A stretch of DNA of 7,463 nt from Halovenus sp. (GCA_028275145.1 JAQCNG010000196.1:1-7463), one strand, 5' to 3'. Shown: positions 1 to 5,904, counted from the stretch's first letter. The notes: a model not told the origin generated them from the letters alone. A program made the numbers and translations.

Positions 1-537
1 ACAGAGCCCGCGGTCGACCTGCCGGGCGAGTTCCCGGCCGGCCGCCACGAACCCGAGTGTGCCCAGCGGCGAGGACCCCCCCAGCGGCACGTACGCGAGC
101 GCCGCCGACCGGAGTGCGGCCACCCGCTCCCGGAGCAGCGAGAGCGGAAACGTCGCCCGCGACCGGGCGAGGCGCAGTTCCGGGTCCAGACGGGCCAGCG
201 CACGCAGGTTCTCGCGGACGTGGTCGGTGACGGGTTGTGGGAACTGGACCGCGCGCGGTTCGAGCCCGACCGCCCGGGCGTACGCCGTCGTCGCGAGGAC
301 GTGGTTGCTCCCGACACCGCCGCCGGTGAGCACCTGTGAGCAGTTGTTCTCGATTGCCTCACCCAGCAGGAACTCGAGTTTGCGGACCTTGTTGCCGCCG
401 TAGGGCTCCCCGCTCCTGTCCTCGCGTTTCAGGTGGAGCTCCGGGACCCCGAGCGCCTCGCCGAGGTCGGGCGCAGCCTCGACTGCCGTTGGAAACGAGC
501 CTATGTCGACCCGCGGGCGGTCTGGCGCGACGCGCAT
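1..537 (-). CDS. D-cysteine desulfhydrase / ACC deaminase family PLP enzyme (N-terminal part, cut by window edge)
   Basis: This minus-strand reading frame is open from an ATG at 537 to base 1, giving 179 codons without a stop, so the C-terminal half lies outside the window. The family uses pyridoxal phosphate to deaminate or desulfhydrate small amino acids in the cytoplasm. The motif GGNKVRKLE at residues 47-55 contains the PLP-linking Lys (K50). A Gly-rich stretch, GGGVGSNH, at residues 72-79 supplies the Ser-Asn pair (S77, N78) seen in both D-cysteine desulfhydrases and ACC deaminases. The residue after Asn is His, as in D-cysteine desulfhydrase, where ACC deaminases usually have Gln, so I favour desulfhydrase-type chemistry; this is inference. 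An in-frame GTG lies three codons upstream at 546, but the ATG sits about 27 bases from a TATA-like box, which fits leaderless translation from the ATG. The gene is divergent from the radical SAM gene. Confidence 0.88.
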   Translation of the reverse strand, partial: MRVAPDRPRVDIGSFPTAVEAAPDLGEALGVPELHLKREDRSGEPYGGNKVRKLEFLLGEAIENNCSQVLTGGGVGSNHVLATTAYARAVGLEPRAVQFPQPVTDHVRENLRALARLDPELRLARSRATFPLSLLRERVAALRSAALAYVPLGGSSPLGTLGFVAAGRELARQVDRGLC

Positions 538-560
538 CGAACGCACTCCGGTCGGCCGAG

Positions 561-567
561 ATTTAGG
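561..567 (-). promoter_or_regulatory. TATA-like box of the PLP-enzyme gene
   Basis: Read on the minus strand, this is CCTAAAT in an otherwise GC-rich stretch. Its centre is about 27 bases upstream of the ATG at 537, the spacing expected for a haloarchaeal TATA element driving a leaderless transcript. No Shine-Dalgarno sequence is seen between the box and the ATG. Confidence 0.45.
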
Positions 568-628
568 TGCCACGGTCGTCTCGAGTGACTGTGACACACA
601 CCGGTCCGTGTCGGGGCTGTCGACCCGC

Positions 629-657
629 CGGTTCACCCGCCGAGTGTCGGTGAACCG
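629..657. repeat. Inverted repeat, 9-bp perfect arms, 11-nt spacer
   Basis: CGGTTCACC at 629-637 is exactly complementary to GGTGAACCG at 649-657. The site lies 92 bases upstream of the PLP-enzyme ATG and about 245 bases upstream of the radical SAM ATG. There is no following T tract, so it is not a classic terminator. It could be an operator for a dimeric regulator or the stem of an RNA hairpin; the sequence does not decide between these. Confidence 0.55.
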
Positions 658-875
658 TGTTCGTCGCCTCGTTCAGTACCCCGTCCACACCAGCTGTTGT
701 CAGTACACGAGTACAGTATGGTTGTCTAGTCAACAAACAGACACAAACCCGCAACGGTGTGTTGGCGCTCAGACCCAGTCCCGCCGCTCAGACCCGGGTC
801 GACAGTGTGGTGTGGAAAGGGGACGCCACGCGCATAATCAACTGCTCGAACCGAGGGGGCGTCGTCGTCACCGTT

Positions 876-893
876 TTGCCCCTCGACGGGCAA
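876..893. repeat. 18-bp dyad just upstream of the radical SAM start
   Basis: TTGCCC at 876-881 and GGGCAA at 888-893 are perfect inverted arms. The six bases between them, CTCGAC, contain a centred palindromic TCGA, so 16 of 18 positions are symmetric. The element ends 9 bases before the ATG at 903. It could be a protein-binding operator near the transcription start or an RNA hairpin limiting ribosome access. Confidence 0.5.
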
Positions 894-902
894 GTGGTAT
901 CA

Positions 903-2615
903 ATGCGTGACACAGCGACGCTCGACGTGACCATCGTGGACGGCTACGTCGACGAACCGGCACACTTCGGCGTCCCGCCGTACATCTCGACGTACCCCCG
1001 ATACGTGGCGGGTGCCCTCGTCGATGCCGGGGTTCCCGCGGAGCAGATAACCTACCACACAATCGATGCACTCCGGGAGCAACGAGAGCGGTGGCGTGAC
1101 GTCGAGGAGGCCGACCTCATGGTGTACGTCGGCGGGATGACCGTCCCGGGCAAGTACGTCGGGGGCACCCCTGCCGAACCGGACGAGGTCCGGCGGTTGG
1201 GGTGGACGGCGGACGGGACGACCCTCCTGGGCGGGCCGGTCCGGTTCGGCGTCGCCGACGCGAACGAGGGGGCCACCGAGACCGAGCGCGACGACCTCGA
1301 CTACGATTTCGTCGCAAAGGGTGACATCGAGGCGGCGGCCTACGACCTCGTGCACGGCGGGATGGAGGGGTTTGGCGACCGGATGCGCGACAATCAGGAA
1401 CTCCGGCGGTGGGCGAGCAAGGGTGCGTTCGTGGTCGAACAGCACCCGAACCATCCGGAGTATCTCATCTGCGAACTCGAGACATCCCGTGGCTGTCCCT
1501 ACCGGTGTTCGTTCTGCACGGAACCGCTGTACGGCGCGGACCCGAGTTTCCGCGACCCCGGGGCAGTTGTCGAGGAGGTGGCCGGACTCGCCGACCGCGG
1601 CGTCTCGCATTTCCGCCTCGGTCGACAGGCCGACATCCTGGCCTACGGCGGCGACGGCGAGGCCCCGAACCCCGACGCACTCCGGAAACTGTACGGGGGC
1701 ATCCGCGAGGCGGTGCCCGACCTGGGGACACTCCACCTGGACAATATGAACCCTATCACCATCGTCAGGTGGCCGGAGAAGTCCCGCGAAGGTATCCGGA
1801 TAATCGCAGAGCACAACACGCCGGGCGACACCGCCGCCTTTGGTCTGGAGTCGGCAGACCCCGTTGTTCAGGAGGCAAACAACCTGAACGTGACCGCCGA
1901 CGAGTGCTTCCGCGCGGTGAAAATCGTCAACGAGGAGGCCGGGTGGCGACCGGGCGAGGACCCGGCCGAGGCCCCCACCTTCGGGTCGGACGCGGGCCGG
2001 GGGATGCCGAAACTGCTCCCCGGAATCAATCTCGTTCACGGTCTGCAGGGCGAGCGACGGGAGACGTTCGAGCACAACCGGGCGTTCCTCCAGCGTGTCT
2101 ACGACGCGGGACTGGTGTTGCGCCGTGTCAACATCCGGCAGGTGATGGCGTTCTCGGGGACCGATATGTCCGACACCGGCGCGGAGATCGCCCACGACCA
2201 CAAGAAACTGTTCAAGCAGTACAAACAGGAGGTCCGCGAGGAGATCGACAACCCGATGCTCGAACGGGTCGCCCCCCCGGGCACGGTCCTCGAGAACGTC
2301 CACACCGAGTACCACCAGGACGGCCGGACCTTCGGTCGCCAGTTGGGGACCTATCCGCTCCTCGTCGCGGTCCCGGGCGAGCGCCCGCTGGGTGAGGTGC
2401 TCGACGTCGCGGTAACCGACCACGGCTACCGCTCGGTGACAGGGGTCCCCTATCCGCTGGATGTAAACGCCGCGTCGATGGACGAACTCACCACCGTTCC
2501 GGGGGTCGGACGCCAGCGCGCGGGCGACATCGTCGTCGGACGGCCCCACGACTCCGTTCCCGAGGTGGCCCGACTGGCGACGTTCGCCAGCGTCCAGAAA
2601 TCCGGTGCCGACTGA
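903..2615 (+). CDS. Radical SAM protein with C-terminal helix-hairpin-helix (COG1031 type)
   Basis: This 570-residue protein resembles the archaeal COG1031 family of uncharacterised radical SAM Fe-S enzymes. Residues 8-150 look like a Rossmann-type N-terminal domain with the signature DGYVDEP and GVPPYIS. The CX3CX2C cluster motif is C198, C202 and C205 in RGCPYRCSFC; it should bind a [4Fe-4S] cluster that cleaves S-adenosylmethionine to a 5'-deoxyadenosyl radical. GLESADP at 314-320 is typical of the radical SAM barrel. Residues 455-515 (TFGRQLGTYPLLV and HGYRSVTG) resemble a TRAM-like beta-barrel, and 519-547 form a helix-hairpin-helix with VPGVG at 532-536. TRAM and HhH modules usually contact nucleic acids, so RNA or DNA modification is plausible but unproven. 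The open frame extends upstream to 657, but family similarity begins right after the ATG at 903, which I chose despite a poor Shine-Dalgarno site. Confidence 0.92.
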   Translation: MRDTATLDVTIVDGYVDEPAHFGVPPYISTYPRYVAGALVDAGVPAEQITYHTIDALREQRERWRDVEEADLMVYVGGMTVPGKYVGGTPAEPDEVRRLGWTADGTTLLGGPVRFGVADANEGATETERDDLDYDFVAKGDIEAAAYDLVHGGMEGFGDRMRDNQELRRWASKGAFVVEQHPNHPEYLICELETSRGCPYRCSFCTEPLYGADPSFRDPGAVVEEVAGLADRGVSHFRLGRQADILAYGGDGEAPNPDALRKLYGGIREAVPDLGTLHLDNMNPITIVRWPEKSREGIRIIAEHNTPGDTAAFGLESADPVVQEANNLNVTADECFRAVKIVNEEAGWRPGEDPAEAPTFGSDAGRGMPKLLPGINLVHGLQGERRETFEHNRAFLQRVYDAGLVLRRVNIRQVMAFSGTDMSDTGAEIAHDHKKLFKQYKQEVREEIDNPMLERVAPPGTVLENVHTEYHQDGRTFGRQLGTYPLLVAVPGERPLGEVLDVAVTDHGYRSVTGVPYPLDVNAASMDELTTVPGVGRQRAGDIVVGRPHDSVPEVARLATFASVQKSGAD

Positions 2616-2660
2616 CCGGTGGGTGCACCCGGAGATACGGGCGTCACCCCAGGCAACACA

Positions 2661-2696
2661 CCCGAGACACACGGCGACGAGCACGCCGCTCACGGG
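2661..2696 (+). terminator. Possible bulged stem-loop downstream of the radical SAM gene
   Basis: The inner stem pairs CGGCG (2672-2676) with CGCCG (2684-2688) around a 7-base loop. Outer pairs GAG (2664-2666) with CTC (2689-2691) and CCC (2661-2663) with GGG (2694-2696) extend it with internal bulges. It starts 46 bases after the radical SAM stop and ends before the lipoprotein promoter. There is no immediate T tract, although T-rich DNA follows at 2729-2749. Hairpins of this quality are common by chance in GC-rich DNA. Confidence 0.2.
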
Positions 2697-2730
2697 CAAC
2701 CTCGCGCGGTGTCTCCTGCATGTTCCTCTA

Positions 2731-2749
2731 TTTATACATAGATTTTTAT
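2731..2749 (+). promoter_or_regulatory. Probable promoter of the lipoprotein gene (two candidate TATA boxes)
   Basis: This is the most AT-rich stretch in the window. Candidate boxes are TTTATAC at 2731-2737 and TTTTTAT at 2743-2749. Spacing of about 25 bases would place transcription starts near 2760 or 2772. Either gives a leader of roughly 65-77 bases before the lipoprotein ATG at 2837, consistent with the Shine-Dalgarno site there. Confidence 0.6.
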
Positions 2750-2821
2750 GACCGGAAAACCAACCCCAGACAAGATGACACCGGTGAGAGTCGGCGGCAA
2801 ACACAGACAGCAACCGTCCAC

Positions 2822-2828
2822 GAGGTGA
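2822..2828 (+). promoter_or_regulatory. Shine-Dalgarno site of the lipoprotein gene
   Basis: GAGGTGA matches the haloarchaeal 16S anti-Shine-Dalgarno sequence over seven bases and lies 8 bases before the ATG at 2837. It fixes that ATG as the start; the longer in-frame ATG at 2720 lies upstream of the TATA-like boxes and is unlikely to be transcribed as a start. The TGA of an upstream mini-ORF (2775-2828) lies inside this site. Confidence 0.8.
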
Positions 2829-2836
2829 GACTCAGC

Positions 2837-3916
2837 ATGACCAACAATCTCACAGGTTCAGACCAGAGCGCCGAGAACACCACCCGTACCGGAGAATCGG
2901 ACGAACGGACAGAGAACATCGGCGATTCAACCAGCAACCGGCGACGGTTTCTTCTGGGTGTGGGCGCGGCCACGGCCCTCGTCGCAGGTTGTGTGAGCGG
3001 CGGTGACGACGACGGCGACACCGGAAGCGATGGCAGCGAAAACGGCGGCGACACCGGGAGCGACAACGGTGACGACACCGGGAGCGACAACGGCGGCGAC
3101 ACCGGGAGCGACAACGGTGACGACAGCAGCGACAACGGTGCCGACACCGGCGGCGACAACGGGAGCGACGACAGCGGAGACCCGTACGGCGGTGACGACG
3201 GCGGAAGTGACGACGGTGGAGGTGACGACGGCGGAAGCGACGACGGTGGTACCGACAACGGCGGTACCGGCAACGGCGGCGACGGCGGTAACGGTGGTGA
3301 CGGTACGGCATCCGAGGAGTTTTTCAGTACGGTAAACTGGTCACCGGAGTTCAGGATGGTGTTCAATAACGAGGAGCGCGGGACAACCGTCGAGTACAGA
3401 CTCAACAGCGGAGAGCGGTATATCGACGTCGACGGAGGTGAGGAAGGCGACATCGAGTACTATATGCTCGAGGATGCGGTGTACCTCGTCAATCAGAATC
3501 AGTGTATCGTTTACGACAGTTTCCCGGGCGGCGCTCCGAACGACCCGACAGAGTTCGGGGATATCGAGCAGTTGGAGGAACAGCAACCCGACATCACGAG
3601 TGTCGGGACCGACACAATCGATGGCGACCCCGTGACCGTGTACGAGGTGGACGCCGAGACGACGTACACGATGTACATCCTCGAGTCCGGGTTCCCGCGC
3701 CGGGCCGAAACCCCGCAGGGAACTGTCGACTACTACGACTGGGGAGATACAGAGCCCATCGAGCCGCCGGACATGAACTGCACGTCACCCGGCGGTGGTG
3801 GTGGCGGTAGTGACGGCGGTTACGGTGGTGGTGGCGGTAGTGACGGCGGTTACGGTGGTGGTGGCGGTAGTGACGGCGGTGGTAGCGGTAGTGACGGCGG
3901 TGGTAGCTACCCCTGA
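2837..3916 (+). CDS. Tat-exported lipoprotein with Asp/Gly-rich linker and Gly-rich tail
   Basis: The start is set by the GAGGTGA site 8 bases upstream, giving 359 residues. A polar 34-residue leader precedes a Tat signal, RRRFLLG at 35-41, and a lipobox, LVAGC at 48-52; C52 should be lipid-modified, anchoring the protein outside the cell membrane. Residues 55-157 are almost only Gly, Asp, Ser, Asn and Thr, including three DTGSDNG(D/G) units, and probably act as a flexible spacer. Residues 158-318 form the only globular part, rich in Tyr, Val and acidic residues; its strand pattern recalls LolA/LppX-like or DUF4412-like lipoprotein domains, a resemblance judged by eye. C223 and C315 could form a disulfide. 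Residues 319-359 are a Gly/Ser/Asp/Tyr tail with 10-residue repeats. The ligand or function is unknown. The gene is convergent with the gamma-CA-like gene, and its long n-region before the twin arginines is unusual. Confidence 0.88.
   Translation: MTNNLTGSDQSAENTTRTGESDERTENIGDSTSNRRRFLLGVGAATALVAGCVSGGDDDGDTGSDGSENGGDTGSDNGDDTGSDNGGDTGSDNGDDSSDNGADTGGDNGSDDSGDPYGGDDGGSDDGGGDDGGSDDGGTDNGGTGNGGDGGNGGDGTASEEFFSTVNWSPEFRMVFNNEERGTTVEYRLNSGERYIDVDGGEEGDIEYYMLEDAVYLVNQNQCIVYDSFPGGAPNDPTEFGDIEQLEEQQPDITSVGTDTIDGDPVTVYEVDAETTYTMYILESGFPRRAETPQGTVDYYDWGDTEPIEPPDMNCTSPGGGGGGSDGGYGGGGGSDGGYGGGGGSDGGGSGSDGGGSYP
3050..3121 (+). repeat. Three tandem 24-bp units in the lipoprotein linker
   Basis: Units start at 3050, 3074 and 3098, each beginning GACACCGGGAGCGACAACGG and differing only in the last bases (GGTGAC or GGCGGC type ends). 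A degenerate fourth copy follows from 3122. Each unit encodes DTGSDNG plus D or G, so copy-number change would keep the reading frame. Confidence 0.85.
3794..3883 (+). repeat. Three tandem 30-bp units in the lipoprotein tail
   Basis: Units at 3794-3823, 3824-3853 and 3854-3883 encode GGGGGSDGGY; the third ends in Gly in place of Tyr and is followed by a partial copy to the stop. The first two copies are identical at the DNA level. They use many GGT and AGT codons, unlike the GGC/AGC preference elsewhere, which suggests recent local duplication. Confidence 0.85.
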
Positions 3917-3926
3917 CCAGTGGTCA
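3914..3926. repeat. Short palindrome over the lipoprotein stop codon
   Basis: TGACCA and TGGTCA flank a single G, and the first three bases are the stop codon. As RNA it gives only a 5-bp stem with a 3-base loop and no T tract. It is the only clear dyad I see in the 74 bases between the convergent lipoprotein and gamma-CA-like genes, so a termination role is possible but weakly supported. Confidence 0.2.
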
Positions 3927-3990
3927 CCTCCCGCGGTTCGGGTTGCGTGTCGACAGTCAGACGCACCGCCGGTCACTCACCTGTGCCGCG

Positions 3991-4509
3991 TTACTCCCCG
4001 GCGTCGACCGGCCCGAACCCCTCGACGTGCTCGGCGTAGTGGTCGGCGACGTGGAACAGGGGGTTCCCGGGGTCGAGGTCCTCCCGGAGGACAGCGGCCG
4101 GGACACCGCCGACGAGACTGCTCGTCTCGACCCGTGTCTGCTCGCGGACGAGCGCCGTCGCGGCAACGACACTCCGCGACTCCAGCACCGCATCGTCGAG
4201 CACCGTCGCGTGCATGCCGACGAGACTCCGCTCCCCGACGGTGGCGTTGTGGACGACGGCGCTGTGTCCGACCGACGCGCGCTCGGCCAGCACGATATCG
4301 TCGGCCAGGCCGTCGGCGTGAATTGTGACATTGTCCTGTGCGTTCGCCCGCTCGCGGAGTTCGACCGACCCGCCGTCGGCGCGGATGACCGCCCCGGGGA
4401 GCACAGTCGCCTCCGGTCCGACCGTGACGTCACCGATCAGCACCGCTGCCGGGTCGACGTAGGCCGACTCCGCCACCTCGGGTTCAGTCCCGCGGAATGC
4501 GCGTTGCAT
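3991..4509 (-). CDS. Gamma-carbonic-anhydrase-like hexapeptide-repeat protein (YrdA/PaaY type)
   Basis: This 172-residue protein has the hexapeptide-repeat pattern of a left-handed beta-helix over about residues 18-140, followed by a C-terminal helix, the normal size for the gamma-CA-like family. Members trimerise and bind Zn or Fe between subunits. The three expected metal-ligand histidines are present: H64 in NVTIHADG, and H82 and H87 in GHSAVVHN. R43 and D45 in VIRADGG and the QDN triplet at 58-60 match conserved positions near the active site. The acidic loop carrying the proton-shuttle Glu of the methanogen enzyme Cam is not evident, so real CO2 hydration activity is uncertain; many relatives have other or unknown roles. 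I chose ATG 4509 over a longer in-frame ATG at 4581 because conserved sequence begins there and a TATA-like box lies 26 bases upstream, suggesting a leaderless transcript. It is divergent from the HD gene. Confidence 0.9.
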   Translation of the reverse strand: MQRAFRGTEPEVAESAYVDPAAVLIGDVTVGPEATVLPGAVIRADGGSVELRERANAQDNVTIHADGLADDIVLAERASVGHSAVVHNATVGERSLVGMHATVLDDAVLESRSVVAATALVREQTRVETSSLVGGVPAAVLREDLDPGNPLFHVADHYAEHVEGFGPVDAGE

Positions 4510-4531
4510 ACCCGCGCTTGTCGGCCGGCGT

Positions 4532-4538
4532 CCTAAAC
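4532..4538 (-). promoter_or_regulatory. TATA-like box of the gamma-CA-like gene
   Basis: On the minus strand this reads GTTTAGG, centred 26 bases from the ATG at 4509. No Shine-Dalgarno site lies between, so the transcript is probably leaderless. The box abuts the inverted repeat at 4538-4570, which would occupy the adjacent upstream TFB-recognition position. Confidence 0.5.
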
Positions 4539-4570
4539 TCCGGGGACCGACCGGCAGAGGGTCCGCGGAG
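4538..4570. repeat. Imperfect inverted repeat in the divergent promoter region
   Basis: CTCCGGGGACC at 4538-4548 and GGTCCGCGGAG at 4560-4570 pair at 10 of 11 positions with an 11-base spacer. It lies just upstream of the TATA-like box of the gamma-CA-like gene and 60 to 93 bases upstream of the HD gene's ATG, a fitting place for an operator acting on either or both genes. Confidence 0.5.
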
Positions 4571-4630
4571 CGGCCGGGCACGACTCCGGTAGAGTTACAC
4601 CCATCGGGGTCGACGGGGAGACACGGACGG

Positions 4631-5800
4631 ATGAACCCGATAAAGGACAGCGTGCACGATTACATCACGCTCGACACCGTCGCCGCGGACCTGCTGGACA
4701 CGCCGACGGTCCAGCGACTCCGCCACATCAAACAGCTCTCGACGGTCAGACTCGTTTTTCCCTCGGCGAATCACACCCGACTGGAGCACAGTCTGGGTGT
4801 GTACCATCTCGCGGAGACGGCGCTCTCACATCTCGACGTCGACCCCGAGCGGGCGGCACACGTCCGGGCGGCCGCGTTGCTCCACGACGTCGGACACGGC
4901 CCGTACGGCCACCAGACAGAGCGACTCATCCAGCGACGGACCGGGCTCGACCACGACGAGGTGGGGTGGCTGCTGACCGACAGCGACCGGCCCGTCTGCC
5001 GGGCGCTCGAACGGAACGGGCTGGAGCCCGAGCGCGTCGCCGCCTACGTCGCCGGCGAGGGGACGCTCGGACAGCTCGTCTCGGGCGAACTCGACGTCGA
5101 CCGGATGGACTATCTGGTCCGGGATGCCCACCACACGGGCGTTCCCTACGGCAGTATCGACCACGAACGGCTGGTCCGACAGCTCCACGTCGAGGACGGC
5201 GCGCTCGTGCTGGGCGAGGGCAACGTCGCCACGGCGGAGTCGATGCTGCTGGCCCGGTCGCTGATGAACGCGACGGTGTATCGCCACCACGTCTCCCGCG
5301 TCGCGGGGACGATGGTCGAACGGGCGAGCGAACTGTACCTCGACCGGACAGAGACGGCAATCGAGGAGTTCCGCCGGATGGCCGACCACGACCTGCTCGT
5401 GGCGCTGGCCCGCGAGGTGCCGGAGTTCGGCCGCCGCATCGAACAGCGCGACCTCTACAAGCGGGCGGTGTGGGCCAGACTGGAGGACGTCCCCCGCGGT
5501 ACCGCCGACATCGGCCACGAGGGCGAGCGCCGGGCCGAACGCGAGATAAGCCAGCGCGCGGGCGTCGAACCACACGAGGTGCTCGTCGACGTCCCCTCCC
5601 GTCCTGCACTGAAGGAGTCGGCGACGAACGTCGTGGTCGACGGTGTGGTCCAGCGACTCGAGGACGCCTCGGAACTGGTGGCGAGCATCCGTGCCGCCGA
5701 GCGCGGCCGGTGGCGACTGGGCGTTTACTGCCCCGCCGCCCACGTCGACGCGGTCACCGACGCCGCACGGGAGGTCCTCGGCATCCGGAACCCCACCTGA
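4631..5800 (+). CDS. HD-superfamily phosphohydrolase (COG1078, SAMHD1/dGTPase-like)
   Basis: This 389-residue cytoplasmic protein belongs to the HD phosphohydrolases related to SAMHD1 and dGTPases. The opening PIKDSVHDYI is typical of the family and supports ATG 4631; GGGGAG at 4615-4620 is a modest Shine-Dalgarno match. The HD metal site is intact: H53 in RLEHSLG, H85-D86 in LLHDVGHGPYGH, and an Asp in DVDRMDYLVRDAHHTG starting at D155, a stretch very close to the matching SAMHD1 segment. Characterised relatives remove triphosphate from deoxynucleotides, so a role in dNTP pool control is reasonable, but the substrate cannot be read from the sequence. The last 100 residues or so are more divergent and charged. 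A weak TATA-like GTTACAC lies at 4594-4600. The gene is divergent from the gamma-CA-like gene and is followed by the MATE gene after 109 bases on the same strand, so read-through is possible. Confidence 0.93.
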   Translation: MNPIKDSVHDYITLDTVAADLLDTPTVQRLRHIKQLSTVRLVFPSANHTRLEHSLGVYHLAETALSHLDVDPERAAHVRAAALLHDVGHGPYGHQTERLIQRRTGLDHDEVGWLLTDSDRPVCRALERNGLEPERVAAYVAGEGTLGQLVSGELDVDRMDYLVRDAHHTGVPYGSIDHERLVRQLHVEDGALVLGEGNVATAESMLLARSLMNATVYRHHVSRVAGTMVERASELYLDRTETAIEEFRRMADHDLLVALAREVPEFGRRIEQRDLYKRAVWARLEDVPRGTADIGHEGERRAEREISQRAGVEPHEVLVDVPSRPALKESATNVVVDGVVQRLEDASELVASIRAAERGRWRLGVYCPAAHVDAVTDAAREVLGIRNPT

Positions 5801-5816
5801 CCCCCTGTAGAGAGGA

Positions 5817-5851
5817 ACAGTCAACTGTGAGCAACCCCACCTTGACGTGGG
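5817..5851 (+). other. Two short dyads between the HD and MATE genes
   Basis: ACAGT (5817-5821) and ACTGT (5824-5828) flank two bases, and CCCAC (5836-5840) and GTGGG (5847-5851) flank six. They lie 17 to 51 bases after the HD stop. The second could be a small RNA hairpin, but neither is strong, and this spacer of about 109 bases holds nothing else clear except the MATE ribosome site and a weak TATA-like GATACATC at 5881-5888. Confidence 0.2.
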
Positions 5852-5899
5852 TACCAGCATCTCCGTGACGGTCAGAACCTGATACATCGATGAGAACAC

Positions 5900-5904
5900 G
5901 GGAG
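5900..5904 (+). promoter_or_regulatory. Possible Shine-Dalgarno site of the MATE gene
   Basis: GGGAG lies 5 bases before the GTG at 5910. An in-frame TGA at 5880-5882 with no ATG in between means GTG 5910 is the first possible start, and this site supports it over the next GTG at 5925. Confidence 0.4.

Larger units (their letters stand above)
538..902. other. Divergent intergenic region, no convincing gene
   Basis: About 365 bases separate the divergent PLP-enzyme and radical SAM starts. Several open frames cross it, but their translations are rich in Arg, Ser, Thr and Cys, lack acidic haloarchaeal character, have no recognisable domain and begin without a Shine-Dalgarno site. The part around 700-760 is less GC-rich than the rest. 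A weak TATA-like sequence, CATAATC, lies at 833-839 and could start a radical SAM transcript near 860. Two inverted repeats are listed separately. No tRNA, rRNA or known riboswitch pattern was recognised. Confidence 0.6.

Noticed and set aside
503..910. Small open frames across the divergent spacer (503-910 plus and 563-754 minus)
   Set aside because: Neither has a Shine-Dalgarno site, acidic composition or a domain. The first overlaps the starts of both flanking genes.
1409..2395. 328-codon plus-strand open frame inside the radical SAM gene
   Set aside because: It is the same DNA read in another frame, giving an Arg/Gly/Pro-rich product with no family similarity.
2621..2630. Perfect 10-bp palindrome GGGTGCACCC just after the radical SAM stop
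   Set aside because: With no spacer it gives at most a 3-bp stem as RNA, and 10-bp palindromes are expected by chance in a window of this size.
900..2813. 637-codon open frame on the minus strand opposite the radical SAM gene
   Set aside because: It lies almost wholly antisense to a gene with clear motifs, is rich in Arg, Val and His without domains, and long antisense frames are normal in GC-rich haloarchaeal DNA.
2720..2836. Longer start of the lipoprotein at ATG 2720
   Set aside because: It precedes the TATA-like boxes and would put the strong GAGGTGA site inside the coding region; the ATG at 2837 fits both signals.
3003..3335. Thr/Ala-rich open frames in the Asp/Gly repeat of the lipoprotein
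   Set aside because: They are frame shifts of the low-complexity repeat; the lipobox, Shine-Dalgarno site and globular domain fix the true frame.
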